A stretch of DNA of 64,000 nucleotides from Nocardioides sp. 1609. Lineage in GTDB: Bacteria > Actinomycetota > Actinomycetes > Propionibacteriales > Nocardioidaceae. The DNA lies in NCBI RefSeq assembly GCF_004522105.1, contig NZ_SPUJ01000001.1:806001-870000 (forward strand). The letters run 5' to 3'. This document shows, piece by piece, positions 1-9,360 of the stretch; position 1 is the stretch's first letter, and each line of letters opens with the position of its first letter. The translations under genes were made by a program, and so were the position numbers. The notes under the pieces were generated by a model. It searched no databases. It was not told the DNA's origin and was given only the letters and a program-made list of their open reading frames with translations.

Positions 1-302
1 CAACACCACGTGACGGATACCCACCACCCCTTGGGTCGGACACATCAACTCCTCCGTCCGCCCTTGGGGCGCCCCCATCTGGATGTGCTTGGCAGATTGA
101 CGCCTACGCATATCGCAGCGAAGCGGTTCAGCTCAGAAGGAGTCGGTCGTTCAGCCATCAGCCAACAACCGACCCTGATGCAAGGCGCCACCTTCGGCCT
201 GTCAGTCCGCCCCACCGTTCCCAGAACTGTGCAGTGTGCCGACGTTCAGGTGAGAGGCTTCGGCGCATGCCACTGTCCCCTTCCACGCAACCGGGCGACC
301 CG
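1..302. other. no gene identified upstream of the OLD-type gene
   Basis: Open frames here are short and arginine/proline rich, as expected of GC-rich noncoding DNA. The upstream neighbour of the OLD-type gene, if any, lies outside the window. Confidence 0.4.
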
Positions 303-2003
303 ATGCTGCTCGGCTATGCGCTGACCGGCTTCGGCGGCGTCCGGGGCGAGCATCTGGCCTACGTCGGACCGCTGGGAAGGATGAACTTCCTCGTGGGCCG
401 CAACAACCACGGCAAGTCGACCGTCATGCGTGCCGCGAAGGCCTGGGTCGTGTCCGAGCGCCGAAACACTGAGTCGCAGATCGGGCGGGAACCTGGCCAG
501 GTGCGCGCCACCCTCGTCCCGTTCCAGCGTGCTGATATCAGCGACTTTGTGCGTCATGCCAGCTATGCAACTCCAGCCGATCGACGCACGTTGGTCGACC
601 AGATAGTCGTGCCGCTCGACGACGATCAGGAGCGAGTCGGGATCTGGCTGAAGACGACCGGAGGCGACCTCAACAACGCAAGGAATGTCGCGCTCGCCGT
701 CTTGACGGAAGCGATCGGTGATCCTCACAGGCGAGCGTCCACGAGCATGCTCACCCCTGGCCCTCATGTGCCGAACAACGCCATCATCATTCCGGCCTTT
801 CGAGAGATGCGGGTTTCGGGTGAGTCCGTCGGCACGTCAGACCTCGCAAGCGGCGAGAACCTCGTGCGGCAGCTCGATGCCTGGCAACACCCGCAGAACC
901 CGTCGACGCCTGCGTACGTCGAGGCAAAGGCCCGCTGGTCACGACTGCGAGACTTCCTACGCGACGTCCTGGAAGACCCCAACGCCGAGCTCGAGGTCGC
1001 TGGCGGGCGGGACCTGCACGTTCACCTCGCACAGGCCAACACCATGCTGAGGATTCAGGATCTCGGCGACGGCATCAAGCAGGTCCTCATGATCGCTGCC
1101 GCGTGCATCCATTACGAGGGATGCCTCATCTTGCTCGAAGAGCCCGAGATCCATCTGCACGCAGGTCTGCAGCGCAAGCTCATGGGCTTCCTGCACGAGC
1201 AAACCACGAGCCAATACATCGTTGCGACTCACTCGGCCCACGTACTTGACCTGCCCGGCGCACGCATATTCCACATCACACACGATGGCACCAGTACGCT
1301 GGTGTCGTCAGCGGTGCGTGCCAGCCAGGTACGCAAGGTGTGTCAGGACCTCGGCTACATGGCCTCTGATTTGCTGCAGGCCAACTACACGGTGTGGGTC
1401 GAGGGACCCTCAGACCGGATCTACTGGCGACGTTGGCTTCAACTCCTTGATCCTGATCTGCAGGAGGGCGTGCATTTTGCCGTGATGACGTACGGCGGAT
1501 ATCTCGTCGACGGCATGGACATCCGTGGTGACGAGGAGGACCGCGACATCGACTTGGACCTCATCGCTCTACTGCGGCTGGGGCGGTCGTGCACTCTAAT
1601 CGCGGACAGCGACAAGAAGACCGCGGACGAGGCTCCACGGGCCACGCTGGCCCGCCTGGCCCGAGAATCCGCCGTTGAAGGCAGCGGCACCCTTGTGGTC
1701 TGCGAATGGGTAAGCACAGTCGAAAACCTCATTCCGCGGCCGGTCTTTCGAGCGGCCGTCAATACGTTGCATCCGGTCGCGGGAAAGAAGCTAAAGACGC
1801 CAGCAACGCACGGCCCGTTCGACAACCCTTTCAAGGGCATGAAGTCCTACTCCAAGGTGAAGGTCGCCAGGGCCGTCGCCGACGAGCTGACCCTCGGTCA
1901 TATCGACGAGAAGCTGCGCGAGCAGGTCCTCGCCCTGGCTGACCGAATCCGTGCCGCCAACGGGCTAGTGGCGGGTTCGGCCGCGACGGGGGCCAGCACG
2001 TAG
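303..2003 (+). CDS. OLD-family ATP-dependent endonuclease (ABC-type ATPase plus TOPRIM)
   Basis: A 566-aa protein with an SMC/ABC-type ATPase fused to a C-terminal TOPRIM nuclease domain. I chose the ATG at 303 because homology-like sequence (LLGYALTGFGG) begins there; in-frame ATGs at 234 and 267 add only low-complexity residues. The Walker A motif GRNNHGKST is at about residues 32-40. A Walker B with signature-type sequence (LILLEEPEIHLHAG, about 274-288) is followed by the H-loop region IVATHSAHVLD. The TOPRIM acidic motifs are WVEGPSD (about 366) and IADSDKK (about 434). Proteins of this family act as antiphage nucleases, alone (P2 Old) or with a UvrD helicase (Gabija). No helicase follows here, so it is either a solitary class 1 OLD protein or has a partner upstream of the window. 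Confidence 0.85.
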   Translation: MLLGYALTGFGGVRGEHLAYVGPLGRMNFLVGRNNHGKSTVMRAAKAWVVSERRNTESQIGREPGQVRATLVPFQRADISDFVRHASYATPADRRTLVDQIVVPLDDDQERVGIWLKTTGGDLNNARNVALAVLTEAIGDPHRRASTSMLTPGPHVPNNAIIIPAFREMRVSGESVGTSDLASGENLVRQLDAWQHPQNPSTPAYVEAKARWSRLRDFLRDVLEDPNAELEVAGGRDLHVHLAQANTMLRIQDLGDGIKQVLMIAAACIHYEGCLILLEEPEIHLHAGLQRKLMGFLHEQTTSQYIVATHSAHVLDLPGARIFHITHDGTSTLVSSAVRASQVRKVCQDLGYMASDLLQANYTVWVEGPSDRIYWRRWLQLLDPDLQEGVHFAVMTYGGYLVDGMDIRGDEEDRDIDLDLIALLRLGRSCTLIADSDKKTADEAPRATLARLARESAVEGSGTLVVCEWVSTVENLIPRPVFRAAVNTLHPVAGKKLKTPATHGPFDNPFKGMKSYSKVKVARAVADELTLGHIDEKLREQVLALADRIRAANGLVAGSAATGAST

Positions 2004-2452
2004 AGATGAGTTCGGCGTTGATGAATGCAGGGGGAAGCAGGGGATCAAGTACCAGCACAGCATCTCGCCCCGCGATGCCAAGCGCGATCAGAAGTCTGTC
2101 CGCCCCAGATCGGACCTGAGTAGTGGTGCTGATCGGCAACGATCCTGACACCCCGGTTGGCCCCGCCGGAGGAAGCGAATGTAGACAGAACGCATCGATG
2201 CAGCAGATCGGACCGCGTGTTCCGGGTTCATCCCCTAGTCGGACATGGAGCCCACGTGCGTGTCGGCGACGCCAGCGCTGTGATGGTCGGTCGGCAGCAC
2301 GGTCGGTAGATGGTCGGCCGGCGGGTTAGTCGGATCGGGTCGGACCTTCGGCGACGCCTGCCTCTATCTCGCGGCAGATGCTGCTCGAGGTAGCCAGGCG
2401 CTGACACCTTCGCGGTCGGTCGTCCGCTACCTCGTCAGGCCGAGGATCCTGA
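2004..2452. other. intergenic, no supported gene
   Basis: About 450 bases between the OLD-type gene and a fragment of a secreted protein. I see no convincing reading frame, RNA gene or strong hairpin. Confidence 0.4.
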
Positions 2453-2752
2453 TCGGTTCTCTACACGCTGGGCCAGTACCCGGGTGCCGAAGTTGGCGAG
2501 ACGATGGTGCAGCGCGTCGACACGTGGGAAGCAGACGGCCGCGCAGTCATCTGCCGACGCCTTCAGGCTTATACGAACTTCAATCGCGACACCATCACAT
2601 TCGACGTACCCCGATCTTGTCTCGGCCGGCCGTCTGCTGTCCGCTGGTCCGGATACGTCGGGACCGTCACGCGCAGCGACGAAGACACTCTCTACGGAAA
2701 ATGGGACGACTTCCCTGCGCTCAATACCTTCCCGGACCGCTGGGTTGCCTAA
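2453..2752 (+). pseudogene. C-terminal fragment of a secreted hypothetical protein
   Basis: The frame is open from just after a stop at 2450-2452 to the stop at 2752; the first ATG is at 2504. It encodes the pattern VDTWEADGRAVICRR followed by DTITFDVPRSCLGRP, which I recognise as the C-terminal half of small exported proteins common in Nocardioides-type genomes (charged beta strands ending in a VPRSCLG motif). There is no signal peptide or N-terminal half in frame upstream, so I read it as a truncated remnant rather than a complete gene. Function unknown. Confidence 0.4.
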
Positions 2753-2987
2753 CCGCAGCCGGGCCGATCGAGGTTGAAGCACTAGCGCAGAAGCGAGCAA
2801 CCACGAGATCGCGGTGTGCCGAGTCAGCTAGTTCTACCGGGCTGCTAGACGTACCCCAGGTCAGAAATCCCTGCAACGCGGTGCGCCAGCTCGACCTCGG
2901 AGCAACCTCGTAGAGGTCGGCGGGCGACGATGTCCGACACGTTCCTTGCTCCCGTCCTTGGCGGCCCGTCCTCTCCGTCGAGCCGTC

Positions 2988-3559
2988 TCAGCGCTTCTTG
3001 CGGAGTTGAACCACGGGTGGTCCTCCAACAATTCCAGCCCAACCGCCGGGTGCCGCCTTGTACGCGGCGTGCAGCTTCTCGATGAAGGCACCGAGCTCAT
3101 TGTCTTGGCCGGTCGAGAGCGTCACCTGGCGATCTCTGAAGTGGCCGGTCAGGCCACGTAGTCCGAGCACCTGCAGCGAGTGCAGTTCGGATTCAGTAGT
3201 CGTAGCGAGCACATAGTGGACGGCTTCTTTGTCGGTCGGTTTGACGTTCGTGGCTGGTCTTCGGTTGGTGGGCAGGTCGAACTCGCCATCGGCGGACCTC
3301 GGACACCTCGGAACCTCCAGCGAGAGCAGGGACGTCGTCGCGCCGGGTCGCAGCGCCCCTAGGAGCACACGCTCTCCGCCCATCGTCCGCGGCCCATCCA
3401 GGCCGCCGGTGAACTGACCGATGAGTAGACCCTTCTGAGCTTGTTGTGACGGCTGGTGCCGTGTATGTCCTCTCGGTATCGCCTGAACGACGTGGCTTTG
3501 TCGGTGTTGATCGGCACGGTGGCAGCGACCGTGGTGAAGTCCGAGCTTGGGTCGCACAT
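2988..3559 (-). pseudogene. hypothetical protein gene broken by a frameshift
   Basis: Two overlapping minus-strand frames look like parts of one protein. The first reads from a Met at 3559 (MCDPSSDFTTVAATVPINTD then FRRYREDIHGTSRH). Around 3430-3450 plausible coding moves to the neighbouring frame (GLLIGQFTGGLDGPRTMGG, then ERVLLGALRPGA) and runs to the stop at 2988. The composition of both parts is protein-like while the alternatives are not. I do not recognise the family. A one-base frameshift, real or a sequencing error, would explain the pattern. Confidence 0.35.
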
Positions 3560-3655
3560 GTCGGGGTCCAAGGGTGGCCATCTTTCGACAAAGCACGCCG
3601 ATAACGCTGAGTGACCATCCATTCGCCCCTCACCACCCCGAAGGACCACTGTCTC

Positions 3656-3973
3656 GTGAACCCTGCAACCCCCACCCCTGAAGACTTCGACAATCCCGCA
3701 ACCGCGACTCTCCTCGGCGGAATCGCCGTGATTCGTGACCTAGAGTTGTACGCGCTCGGCGAGCTTTATGTGTCGTTGGTGTTCTATTCCGTCCAGCAAC
3801 GCGCCGCAGACCCGACTGTCGCGTCTCTGGTCGAAGGCGCCATCGAGACCTTCTTCGAGCTCATCAACGCCGCAGACGAAGTCGGTTTGCACGACGTCAT
3901 CCTGGGTTTCAACGACGCCGTCCACGACGCTGCAGAGGGCCGTAGGGTCCCGATCGGCAGATTGGTCCAGTAG
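3656..3973 (+). CDS. small hypothetical protein
   Basis: A 105-aa protein from a GTG at 3656 (VNPATPTPEDFDNP), preferred over the in-frame ATG at 3611 because the upstream extension is not protein-like. The body is predicted helical: IRDLELYALGELYVSLVF, then SLVEGAIETFFELINAADEV. No signal peptide, cysteines or known motif. It stands alone between decayed sequence, with no apparent operon partner. Function unknown. Confidence 0.45.
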   Translation: MNPATPTPEDFDNPATATLLGGIAVIRDLELYALGELYVSLVFYSVQQRAADPTVASLVEGAIETFFELINAADEVGLHDVILGFNDAVHDAAEGRRVPIGRLVQ

Positions 3974-4596
3974 AGGCATGAGTAAGGCCACCAGGCCGAT
4001 CAGCGACGGTGCGGCGCCTGCGGCTTCGGTGCCGTTGGCGTAGTAGACGTCGACAGGCTGCTGCTCGTCTTGAGCGTCCAGGGCTCGGTGCTCTGGCGCT
4101 GAATTGTGCGTGCCTGACGGGCTTCTTCGCGTGCCTAGGCCCGCCGTTCGAGGCGTCTTCGGCGGCGGACTTGCGACGGCCGGCTGCTTCGTTGTCGGCC
4201 ACCCGCCGATTCGGCGTCTCCGCCAGGCAGCGTCGTCGAGACCCACAGCGCGACCTGCGTCGCGGACGCGTCGCTTCATCCCTTGGGAATGGACGGCCTG
4301 GAGCTTCTGTGCGCACCATCGGATGGACGGTCCGCCGCGCACGCCGCTGTCTGCCACGAACCTCAGATTGAACGTGCGCCTCCAGCCTGATGTCCAGGTA
4401 GAGGTCCACCGACGGAACCTCGTGAACTGAACCTGGCTGCGACGCTGGCTCAACAGTCGGCCGCCGCCGACTGTTGAACGGGTAGTCCTGGCTCACAGGC
4501 CGCATTGAGGACTGCCTGAGCCCCCCGTCCCCCGCCCCGTTCAGTGCTCTTTCGGGTTCTGCTGACAGGAGCTAGTTGGGGACCTAGGTTCGCCCG

Positions 4597-5382
4597 GTGA
4601 CTTCCCACCAAACGACCTCGACAACTATTCGTGCCGTGACGGTGGCCGCCATCGTCGGCTTCCTCGCGCTCGCCGGTCTCAGTCTCGCTTCGCCGTCGTC
4701 GGCTGCTCCTGTTCAGGGCGCTCGACAGGCCACTACCCAGATGGCTGACCGTGACTGCGGCGACTTCGCTACCCAGGCCGCTGCCCAACGGTTCTACGTC
4801 TCCCAGGGCGGGCCGCAGTCGGACCCGCACCGCCTCGATGACGACGGCGATGGCGTCGCGTGTGAGTCGAACCCGTGCCCCTGTTCGACGTCCACCGACG
4901 GTGGCGACGGAGGCGGTGACGGCGGGGATGGTGGTTCCGGTGGCGGCGGTGGCCGCCCGGACCGTGTCGTCGAGAAGGCGACCGTCATTCGGGTCATCGA
5001 CGGCGACACCGTCAAGGTTCGCCTCGCACGTGGTGCGGTCGAGGACGTCCGGCTCATCGGCATTGATACTCCCGAGGTTCACGGTGGTACCGAGTGCTGG
5101 GGTCCGCAGGCGTCGCGGTTCACCAAGCGGGTCCTGCCGCGCGGCACGAAGGTGGTCTTGACCTCGGACCGGACCCAGGACCGCAAAGACCGTTACGGGC
5201 GTCTCCTGCGCTACGTGAAGAAGGTCAACGGCGGGGTGGAGGTCAACCGGCTCCTCGTCGGGCGCGGCCACGCAACGGTCTACGTCTACGACGGGAAGCC
5301 GTTCGAGAGGGTCCGTCCCTTCAAGGCTGCCCAGGCAGTCGCGAAACGTGCCGACCGTGGCCTGTGGAGCGCCTGCCGCTAA
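4597..5382 (+). CDS. secreted thermonuclease (SNase) with Excalibur calcium-binding domain
   Basis: A 261-aa exported nuclease. A start near 4597 (GTG) gives a signal peptide (hydrophobic AVTVAAIVGFLALAGLSLA, Ala-rich cleavage region near residue 36). An Excalibur domain follows at about 50-95, with DRDCGDF at its start and the calcium loop DDDGDGVACE. A Gly/Asp-rich linker (about 100-118) leads to the SNase domain (about 122-261). Catalytic residues expected for the staphylococcal nuclease fold are visible: Arg and Glu in VRLIGIDTPE and Arg in DRYGRLLRYV. It probably degrades extracellular nucleic acid in a calcium-dependent way. A stable hairpin lies 16 bases downstream. A 512-aa open frame on the opposite strand is a shadow. 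Confidence 0.92.
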   Translation: MTSHQTTSTTIRAVTVAAIVGFLALAGLSLASPSSAAPVQGARQATTQMADRDCGDFATQAAAQRFYVSQGGPQSDPHRLDDDGDGVACESNPCPCSTSTDGGDGGGDGGDGGSGGGGGRPDRVVEKATVIRVIDGDTVKVRLARGAVEDVRLIGIDTPEVHGGTECWGPQASRFTKRVLPRGTKVVLTSDRTQDRKDRYGRLLRYVKKVNGGVEVNRLLVGRGHATVYVYDGKPFERVRPFKAAQAVAKRADRGLWSACR

Positions 5383-5398
5383 CCCCCCCCCGGTCCAC

Positions 5399-5434
5399 TG
5401 AGGCCCTGCACCTGTTCGCTGGTGCGGGGCCTCA
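5399..5434 (+). terminator. hairpin terminator after the thermonuclease gene
   Basis: Two arms of 14 bases (TGAGGCCCTGCACC and GGTGCGGGGCCTCA) pair with a single G-T wobble around an 8-base loop, 16 bases after the stop codon. There is no T-tract, as is common in high-GC actinobacteria. Confidence 0.65.
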
Positions 5435-5751
5435 GTGCGTCCGCCCACGTCAATGATCCGACGCCCACCTGTGATGACAACCCGCTGCCGCAAGCCCCGC
5501 ACCTCGCGCGACGCATGATGGAAGCGCGACGTCGGTCCGGTCCCCGAGTGTGCCGCCGCTTCCGCATCACCCGGTCTTCGCCACGACATTGCCCAAGCCG
5601 GGGGCCGAATGGGCACAGGTCGCTGGAATCGCGGACTAGCTGTGATGCCCAGGCACGATGTGCGATTGGGTACGGCGCGTCCGTAGATAGGTGAGGGCCT
5701 CCCGCGGTGGAGTGGAGCTGTCTGGGAACCGCTTAACCTCATAGCGCTTTC
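5435..5751. other. intergenic, no supported gene
   Basis: I find no credible coding frame on either strand here. The sequence runs into the IS481 fragment. Confidence 0.35.
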
Positions 5752-5904
5752 ATGGAAACTAGTCATGTCGATGCCGCACTGACCCCTCGACGCCGTCTTC
5801 GGTTGGCTAAGTTGATCGTCGAGGACGGCTGGCCTGCCCCGCGGCGCGCGGAGGCCGTCGCGCGGCAAGCCGAGAATCGACCGAGCCGCCCGAACTGCAC
5901 GTGA
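5752..5904 (+). pseudogene. IS481-family transposase N-terminal remnant
   Basis: The 50-codon frame from ATG 5752 reads METSHVDAALTPRRRLRLAK followed by LIVEDGWPAPRRAEAVA. This is the conserved start of IS481-family transposases (typically SHxNAxLTPRxRLRLAxLIVEDGWPxxRAAE). Similarity fades after about 36 residues and a stop follows at 5902-5904. The helix-turn-helix remainder and the DDE domain are absent, so only the 5' end of an old insertion is left. Confidence 0.65.
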
Positions 5905-5923
5905 ACCGGCCGATACACCTGGC

Positions 5924-6367
5924 ATGCCCCAACTCCCCCGCGATGTCTCTGACTCTGCCGACTCCGACGCCGACGCTCGACGCGTCAACGCTCGTGCGAG
6001 CGAGAGCGCAACGTCCCGGGAGCCTCGGTTCTATTGGGAGGAGACAGACCCCGCGGCGCTCCCCGCTCAATTAGTCGTCGTTCACCAGGATGAGGAATTC
6101 CTCGCTTGCGAGCTGAACTTTGGCGCCGAACTGTTGGCTGTGCGACCCGTCCTTGCAGCACGTCCGCCTCTCAAGGTTCTTCCTGCATCTGATACCCCAG
6201 AGGAGGCGTACTCAGACCGGATTGCAGCAATCTTGCAAATTGCTGCTTGGCATGGACTCGACACAGACGAGATCGTCCGACGCGGTCTTGGAGCGCAGGC
6301 CCGATTGTTAGACGACGCGAGTCAGGCGGCCGCGCATCGCAACCAACCGGCCCGTGCCAGTAAGTGA
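5924..6367 (+). CDS. hypothetical protein
   Basis: A 147-aa frame from ATG 5924. The first 35 residues are Ser/Asp/Ala rich and the rest looks structured (LVVVHQDEEFLACELNFGAE, then SDRIAAILQIAAWHGLDTDE). No signal peptide or familiar domain. The start lies 20 bases after the IS481 remnant, so the true N-terminus may have been altered by insertion. The frame on the opposite strand is less protein-like. Function unknown; moderate doubt that it is expressed. Confidence 0.4.
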   Translation: MPQLPRDVSDSADSDADARRVNARASESATSREPRFYWEETDPAALPAQLVVVHQDEEFLACELNFGAELLAVRPVLAARPPLKVLPASDTPEEAYSDRIAAILQIAAWHGLDTDEIVRRGLGAQARLLDDASQAAAHRNQPARASK

Positions 6368-6545
6368 CGTGTTCGTGACCTGTCCGTCTGCCAGAGCAGA
6401 CTCGGCCCTCACGCCATCGCCTTGTAAGTACCAGAACACCATGGATTAGCGTCGGTTCAGTTGAACATCGGCAACACGATCCCTTGACAACCACGTATCT
6501 GCGCTACCCGTTACGACCCCTCCGGCGGCTGGAGTGCCGCACGAG

Positions 6546-7286
6546 CTACTTGCAGATGGACGGGTCACTGGCGTGGCGGGCACCGTTCTTCGTCCGCACC
6601 CAGTACGGGCGGGCCGGGAGTGTCCGTTCGAGGTAGCCGGCGGCGCTGTCGAAGAGTCCCGGTCCGGCTATCGGGTTGGGTAGCCGCACCTTTCGGATCC
6701 GAAGAGTGTTGGTGATTGCTCTCTGGTGAGTGCCTGACCAGCAGCCGGACACGAGCCGGCTCCTAAGCGGGTAGGACGGTGCGATATGCGAATCAGGGCG
6801 ACGGCCCTTGAAACCGGTGACCACGACCATCGGGTACCCGCCCTGGGCAATCTCGTCGAACGGCGCATACACCAAGAAGGCCATGCTCTTGGTCCTATTT
6901 GTCGGCACGACCCAACGGACCTCTCCGGCGTCGACCTGGACCTGATCGGTGGCGTAGGTGAGGTCGCCGCGTCGGTTCTGCACTGCTTGGACCAGGCATC
7001 GGTCGCAGCCTCGCACCCTCAACGTGATGGTGGTTCGTGCCACTGACCTGATGGGCTTCCGGAGCACCGGCCTTGGATGGAATGCGCGCACCACCTGGGT
7101 AGAGGTCATTCCCTGTCGCACGGCGCGGAACTCTGTGCGGGTCACCGTGCCGGCGGCTTCGATGCGGGGTGCCACAGCATCAGGGCCTTGCCGAGTGGGG
7201 TCGCTTCCATGCGCACCGGCTGGGGACGCTAACGAAACTGACAGCAACAGGAGGCACAGCGGCAGGACCGAGACTAGGGAACGCAT
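6546..7286 (-). CDS. secreted hypothetical protein
   Basis: A 246-aa protein with a clear signal peptide (hydrophobic VLPLCLLLLSVSLA, Ala-X-Ala cleavage at about residue 25). Residues about 49-68 (TRTEFRAVRQGMTSTQVVRA) resemble the SmpA/BamE or BLIP-like motif in which Tyr/Phe-x-x-Val/Ile-x-x-Gly-Met-Thr precedes a small alpha-beta repeat. A Cys-x-x-Cys pair follows (RGCDRC), and then beta-rich sequence. It is probably released to the cell surface or medium. No operon partner; role unknown. Confidence 0.7.
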   Translation of the reverse strand: MRSLVSVLPLCLLLLSVSLASPAGAHGSDPTRQGPDAVAPRIEAAGTVTRTEFRAVRQGMTSTQVVRAFHPRPVLRKPIRSVARTTITLRVRGCDRCLVQAVQNRRGDLTYATDQVQVDAGEVRWVVPTNRTKSMAFLVYAPFDEIAQGGYPMVVVTGFKGRRPDSHIAPSYPLRSRLVSGCWSGTHQRAITNTLRIRKVRLPNPIAGPGLFDSAAGYLERTLPARPYWVRTKNGARHASDPSICK

Positions 7287-7599
7287 GCGCCCAGTGTGCG
7301 TCCGCGCTCAGGCCCCCGTCCCGGGAACGGTCGCGGTGAACCCGACATAGATCGCACCATCCAGACATGTCCTGGGCCGAGGTCGTCTAACTCCCATAGG
7401 TGGAGCCGGCCCCCGACCCGATCAGCCAAACCCGAGACGCTGGCAGGTTCTAGAACCATAGGGACGGGCCCGGAGCGTTTCGGTTCCGGCTGAAGGCTGG
7501 CAACGGCGAGGTTGCGCCGCCGATGAGTCCTATTCCGCGCTCGCCGGGGCGAAAGGGAATCGAGGCCGTGCAGCGTGCCGCGGATGGCGCCAAGGTGGT

Positions 7600-7830
7600 C
7601 GAGCTCGGCTAGAAGCCGAGACACTCGACTGGGCTTTCTACTGGCCGTCTCGCGACCGCCTGCCCGCGAGTTCGTGGACCACGGCGGCGATCGGCTGGTC
7701 GTGGCACCGGCAACGGGCCGGATAGAAGCGAGTATCGAGGTCGCTGTATACGCCCTGCAGACGCTACGGTCGCATGATGGTCGAGGAGGCCATCGACATC
7801 TACTGCGAGCCACCGAAATCGGCGTGCTCA
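7600..7830 (+). pseudogene. decayed SnoaL-like gene fragment
   Basis: Pieces of a SnoaL/NTF2-like fold appear in two plus-strand frames. EFVDHGGDRLVVAPATGRIE and then ALQTLRSHDGR occur in one frame; MVEEAIDIYCEPP continues in the next. In intact SnoaL proteins this order is a Gly-Asp-Arg beta strand, a Leu-Arg-Asp-Gly-Arg strand, then Ile-x-x-Tyr. A frameshift near 7775 separates the pieces and nothing recognisable precedes 7600. The limits are approximate. Confidence 0.35.
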
Positions 7831-8183
7831 ACGTCCTCTCGGATATCAGCGGAGCCGTCTACAGCGCCGCATGGGCCGATGGGTCCGGCTTGGCGAACTG
7901 GCCCAATAGGCCTTGAGCGCGGGCAGCCAGCCGTCCCGCCGGACCAGCCCGTATCCACTACCGTTGTACGGCCACATGGACCGCTGGTCACCCGTGGGGC
8001 CACCCGACGGCCCCGGAAACCCCGGTCCGGACCGTCCTGGGGCCCGTGGGAGGGCCCGAACATCCCAGTACGGTAAACGTTTCGATACATCGCGACTTCG
8101 GAAGACTTTCGGCCGCCGGATCGCGTAGCGTGACCGACCGCGCTGCACCCACTCCGGGGGCAGGAGATCTGGAGGCACCACGT

Positions 8184-9269
8184 ATGAAGATCAGGAAGTC
8201 CGTCCTCGGCGGAATCTCGGCGCTCACCCTGGCCAGCGCGCTCGTCGCGTGCGGCGATGCCCCCGACGACTCGGCCGGCGACGACGAGGCGAAGACCGAC
8301 TTCCTCCCGTGCATCGTCTCCGACGCCGGAGGCTTCGACGACAAGTCCTTCAACCAGCTCGGCTTCGAGGGCCTGGTCAAGGCGGCTGACGAGCTCGGCG
8401 CGGAGTACAAGGACGTGGAGTCCAACAGCGAGAACGACTACGCCCCCAACCTCACCAACCTCGTCGACCAGGGCTGCGACGCCATCGTCACGGTCGGCTT
8501 CGCCCTCTCGGCGGCCACCGTCGAGTCGGCCAAGGCCAACCCCGACATCGAGTACATCCTCATCGACGACGCGGCCGACAACGACTTCGACGGCACCAAG
8601 GACGCGGACAACATCAAGCCGCTCCTCTACGACACCGCCCAGGCCGCGTTCCTGGCCGGCTACGCCGCCGCCGACTACTCCAAGACCGGCACCGTCGGCA
8701 CCTACGGCGGCCAGCCGTTCCCGACCGTGACGATCTTCATGGACGGCTACCGCCAGGGCGTGGAGTACTACAACGAGCAGAAGGGCACCGACGTCAAGGT
8801 CGCCGGCTGGGACGGCGAGAACGGCTCGTTCACCGGTGGCTTCGAGGCCAACGAGAAGGCCACCAACACGGCCACGCAGATCCTCGGCCAGGACGTCGAC
8901 GTCATCCTGCCCGTCGGCGGCCCGATCTACGAGGGCGCGCTCACCGCGATCGCCGACTCGGGCTCCGACGCCGTCATGATCGGCACCGACGCCGACGTCT
9001 TCGAGAGCGACCCGAAGACGCAGGAGGTCATCCTGACCTCGATCATGAAGAACATGGACGTCTCGACCTACGACGCCATCATGGCCGCCGGCAACGACGA
9101 GTTCGACCCCGAGGCCTACGTCGGCACCCTCGAGAACGACGGCGTCGCGATCGCCCCGTTCCACAACTTCGAGACCGAGGTCAACGAGTCGCTGCAGGGC
9201 GAGCTCGACACGATCAAGGAGGGCATCATCGACGGCTCCATCCCGGTGACGTCGTACCTGACCCCCTGA
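8184..9269 (+). CDS. BMP-family substrate-binding lipoprotein (nucleoside-type ABC transporter)
   Basis: A 361-aa lipoprotein of the BmpA/Med/PnrA family, which binds nucleosides or related ligands for an ABC importer. ATG 8184 is chosen because a GGAG/GGAGG ribosome site lies just upstream and a lipobox follows (LVAC, Cys 23); an in-frame extension to 8046 lacks these. Family landmarks are SDAGGFDDKSFNQLGFEG, then ILIDDAAD, AAFLAGYAAA, GTYGGQPFP and MIGTDADVF. Codon use is strongly biased to C in third positions, stronger than in its neighbours. Permease and ATPase genes normally follow; here only a remnant of an ATPase is present, so the binding protein is orphaned or works with a distant transporter. 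Confidence 0.88.
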   Translation: MKIRKSVLGGISALTLASALVACGDAPDDSAGDDEAKTDFLPCIVSDAGGFDDKSFNQLGFEGLVKAADELGAEYKDVESNSENDYAPNLTNLVDQGCDAIVTVGFALSAATVESAKANPDIEYILIDDAADNDFDGTKDADNIKPLLYDTAQAAFLAGYAAADYSKTGTVGTYGGQPFPTVTIFMDGYRQGVEYYNEQKGTDVKVAGWDGENGSFTGGFEANEKATNTATQILGQDVDVILPVGGPIYEGALTAIADSGSDAVMIGTDADVFESDPKTQEVILTSIMKNMDVSTYDAIMAAGNDEFDPEAYVGTLENDGVAIAPFHNFETEVNESLQGELDTIKEGIIDGSIPVTSYLTP

Positions 9270-9285
9270 TCCACCGCTGACGAGA

Positions 9286-9320
9286 AGGAGGGAGGTCCGG
9301 CCCCGGCCGGCCTCCCTCCT
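9286..9320 (+). terminator. hairpin terminator after the BMP lipoprotein gene
   Basis: AGGAGGGAGG (9286-9295) pairs perfectly with CCTCCCTCCT (9311-9320), and an inner CCGG/CCGG stem extends it. It lies 17 bases after the stop. It separates the lipoprotein gene from the ATPase remnant. Confidence 0.7.
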
Positions 9321-9360
9321 GGCTTTCCCGGAGAGGTCGCCCACCGCGCCGGTGGGCCCC

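Noticed and set aside
303-2003. Gabija or PARIS system
   Set aside because: No UvrD helicase follows, and the TOPRIM domain is fused to the ATPase rather than encoded separately as in PARIS.
4450-5988. 512-aa minus-strand open frame
   Set aside because: It lies opposite the thermonuclease gene, is Arg/Gly/Ala-rich and has no motif; a GC-skew shadow.
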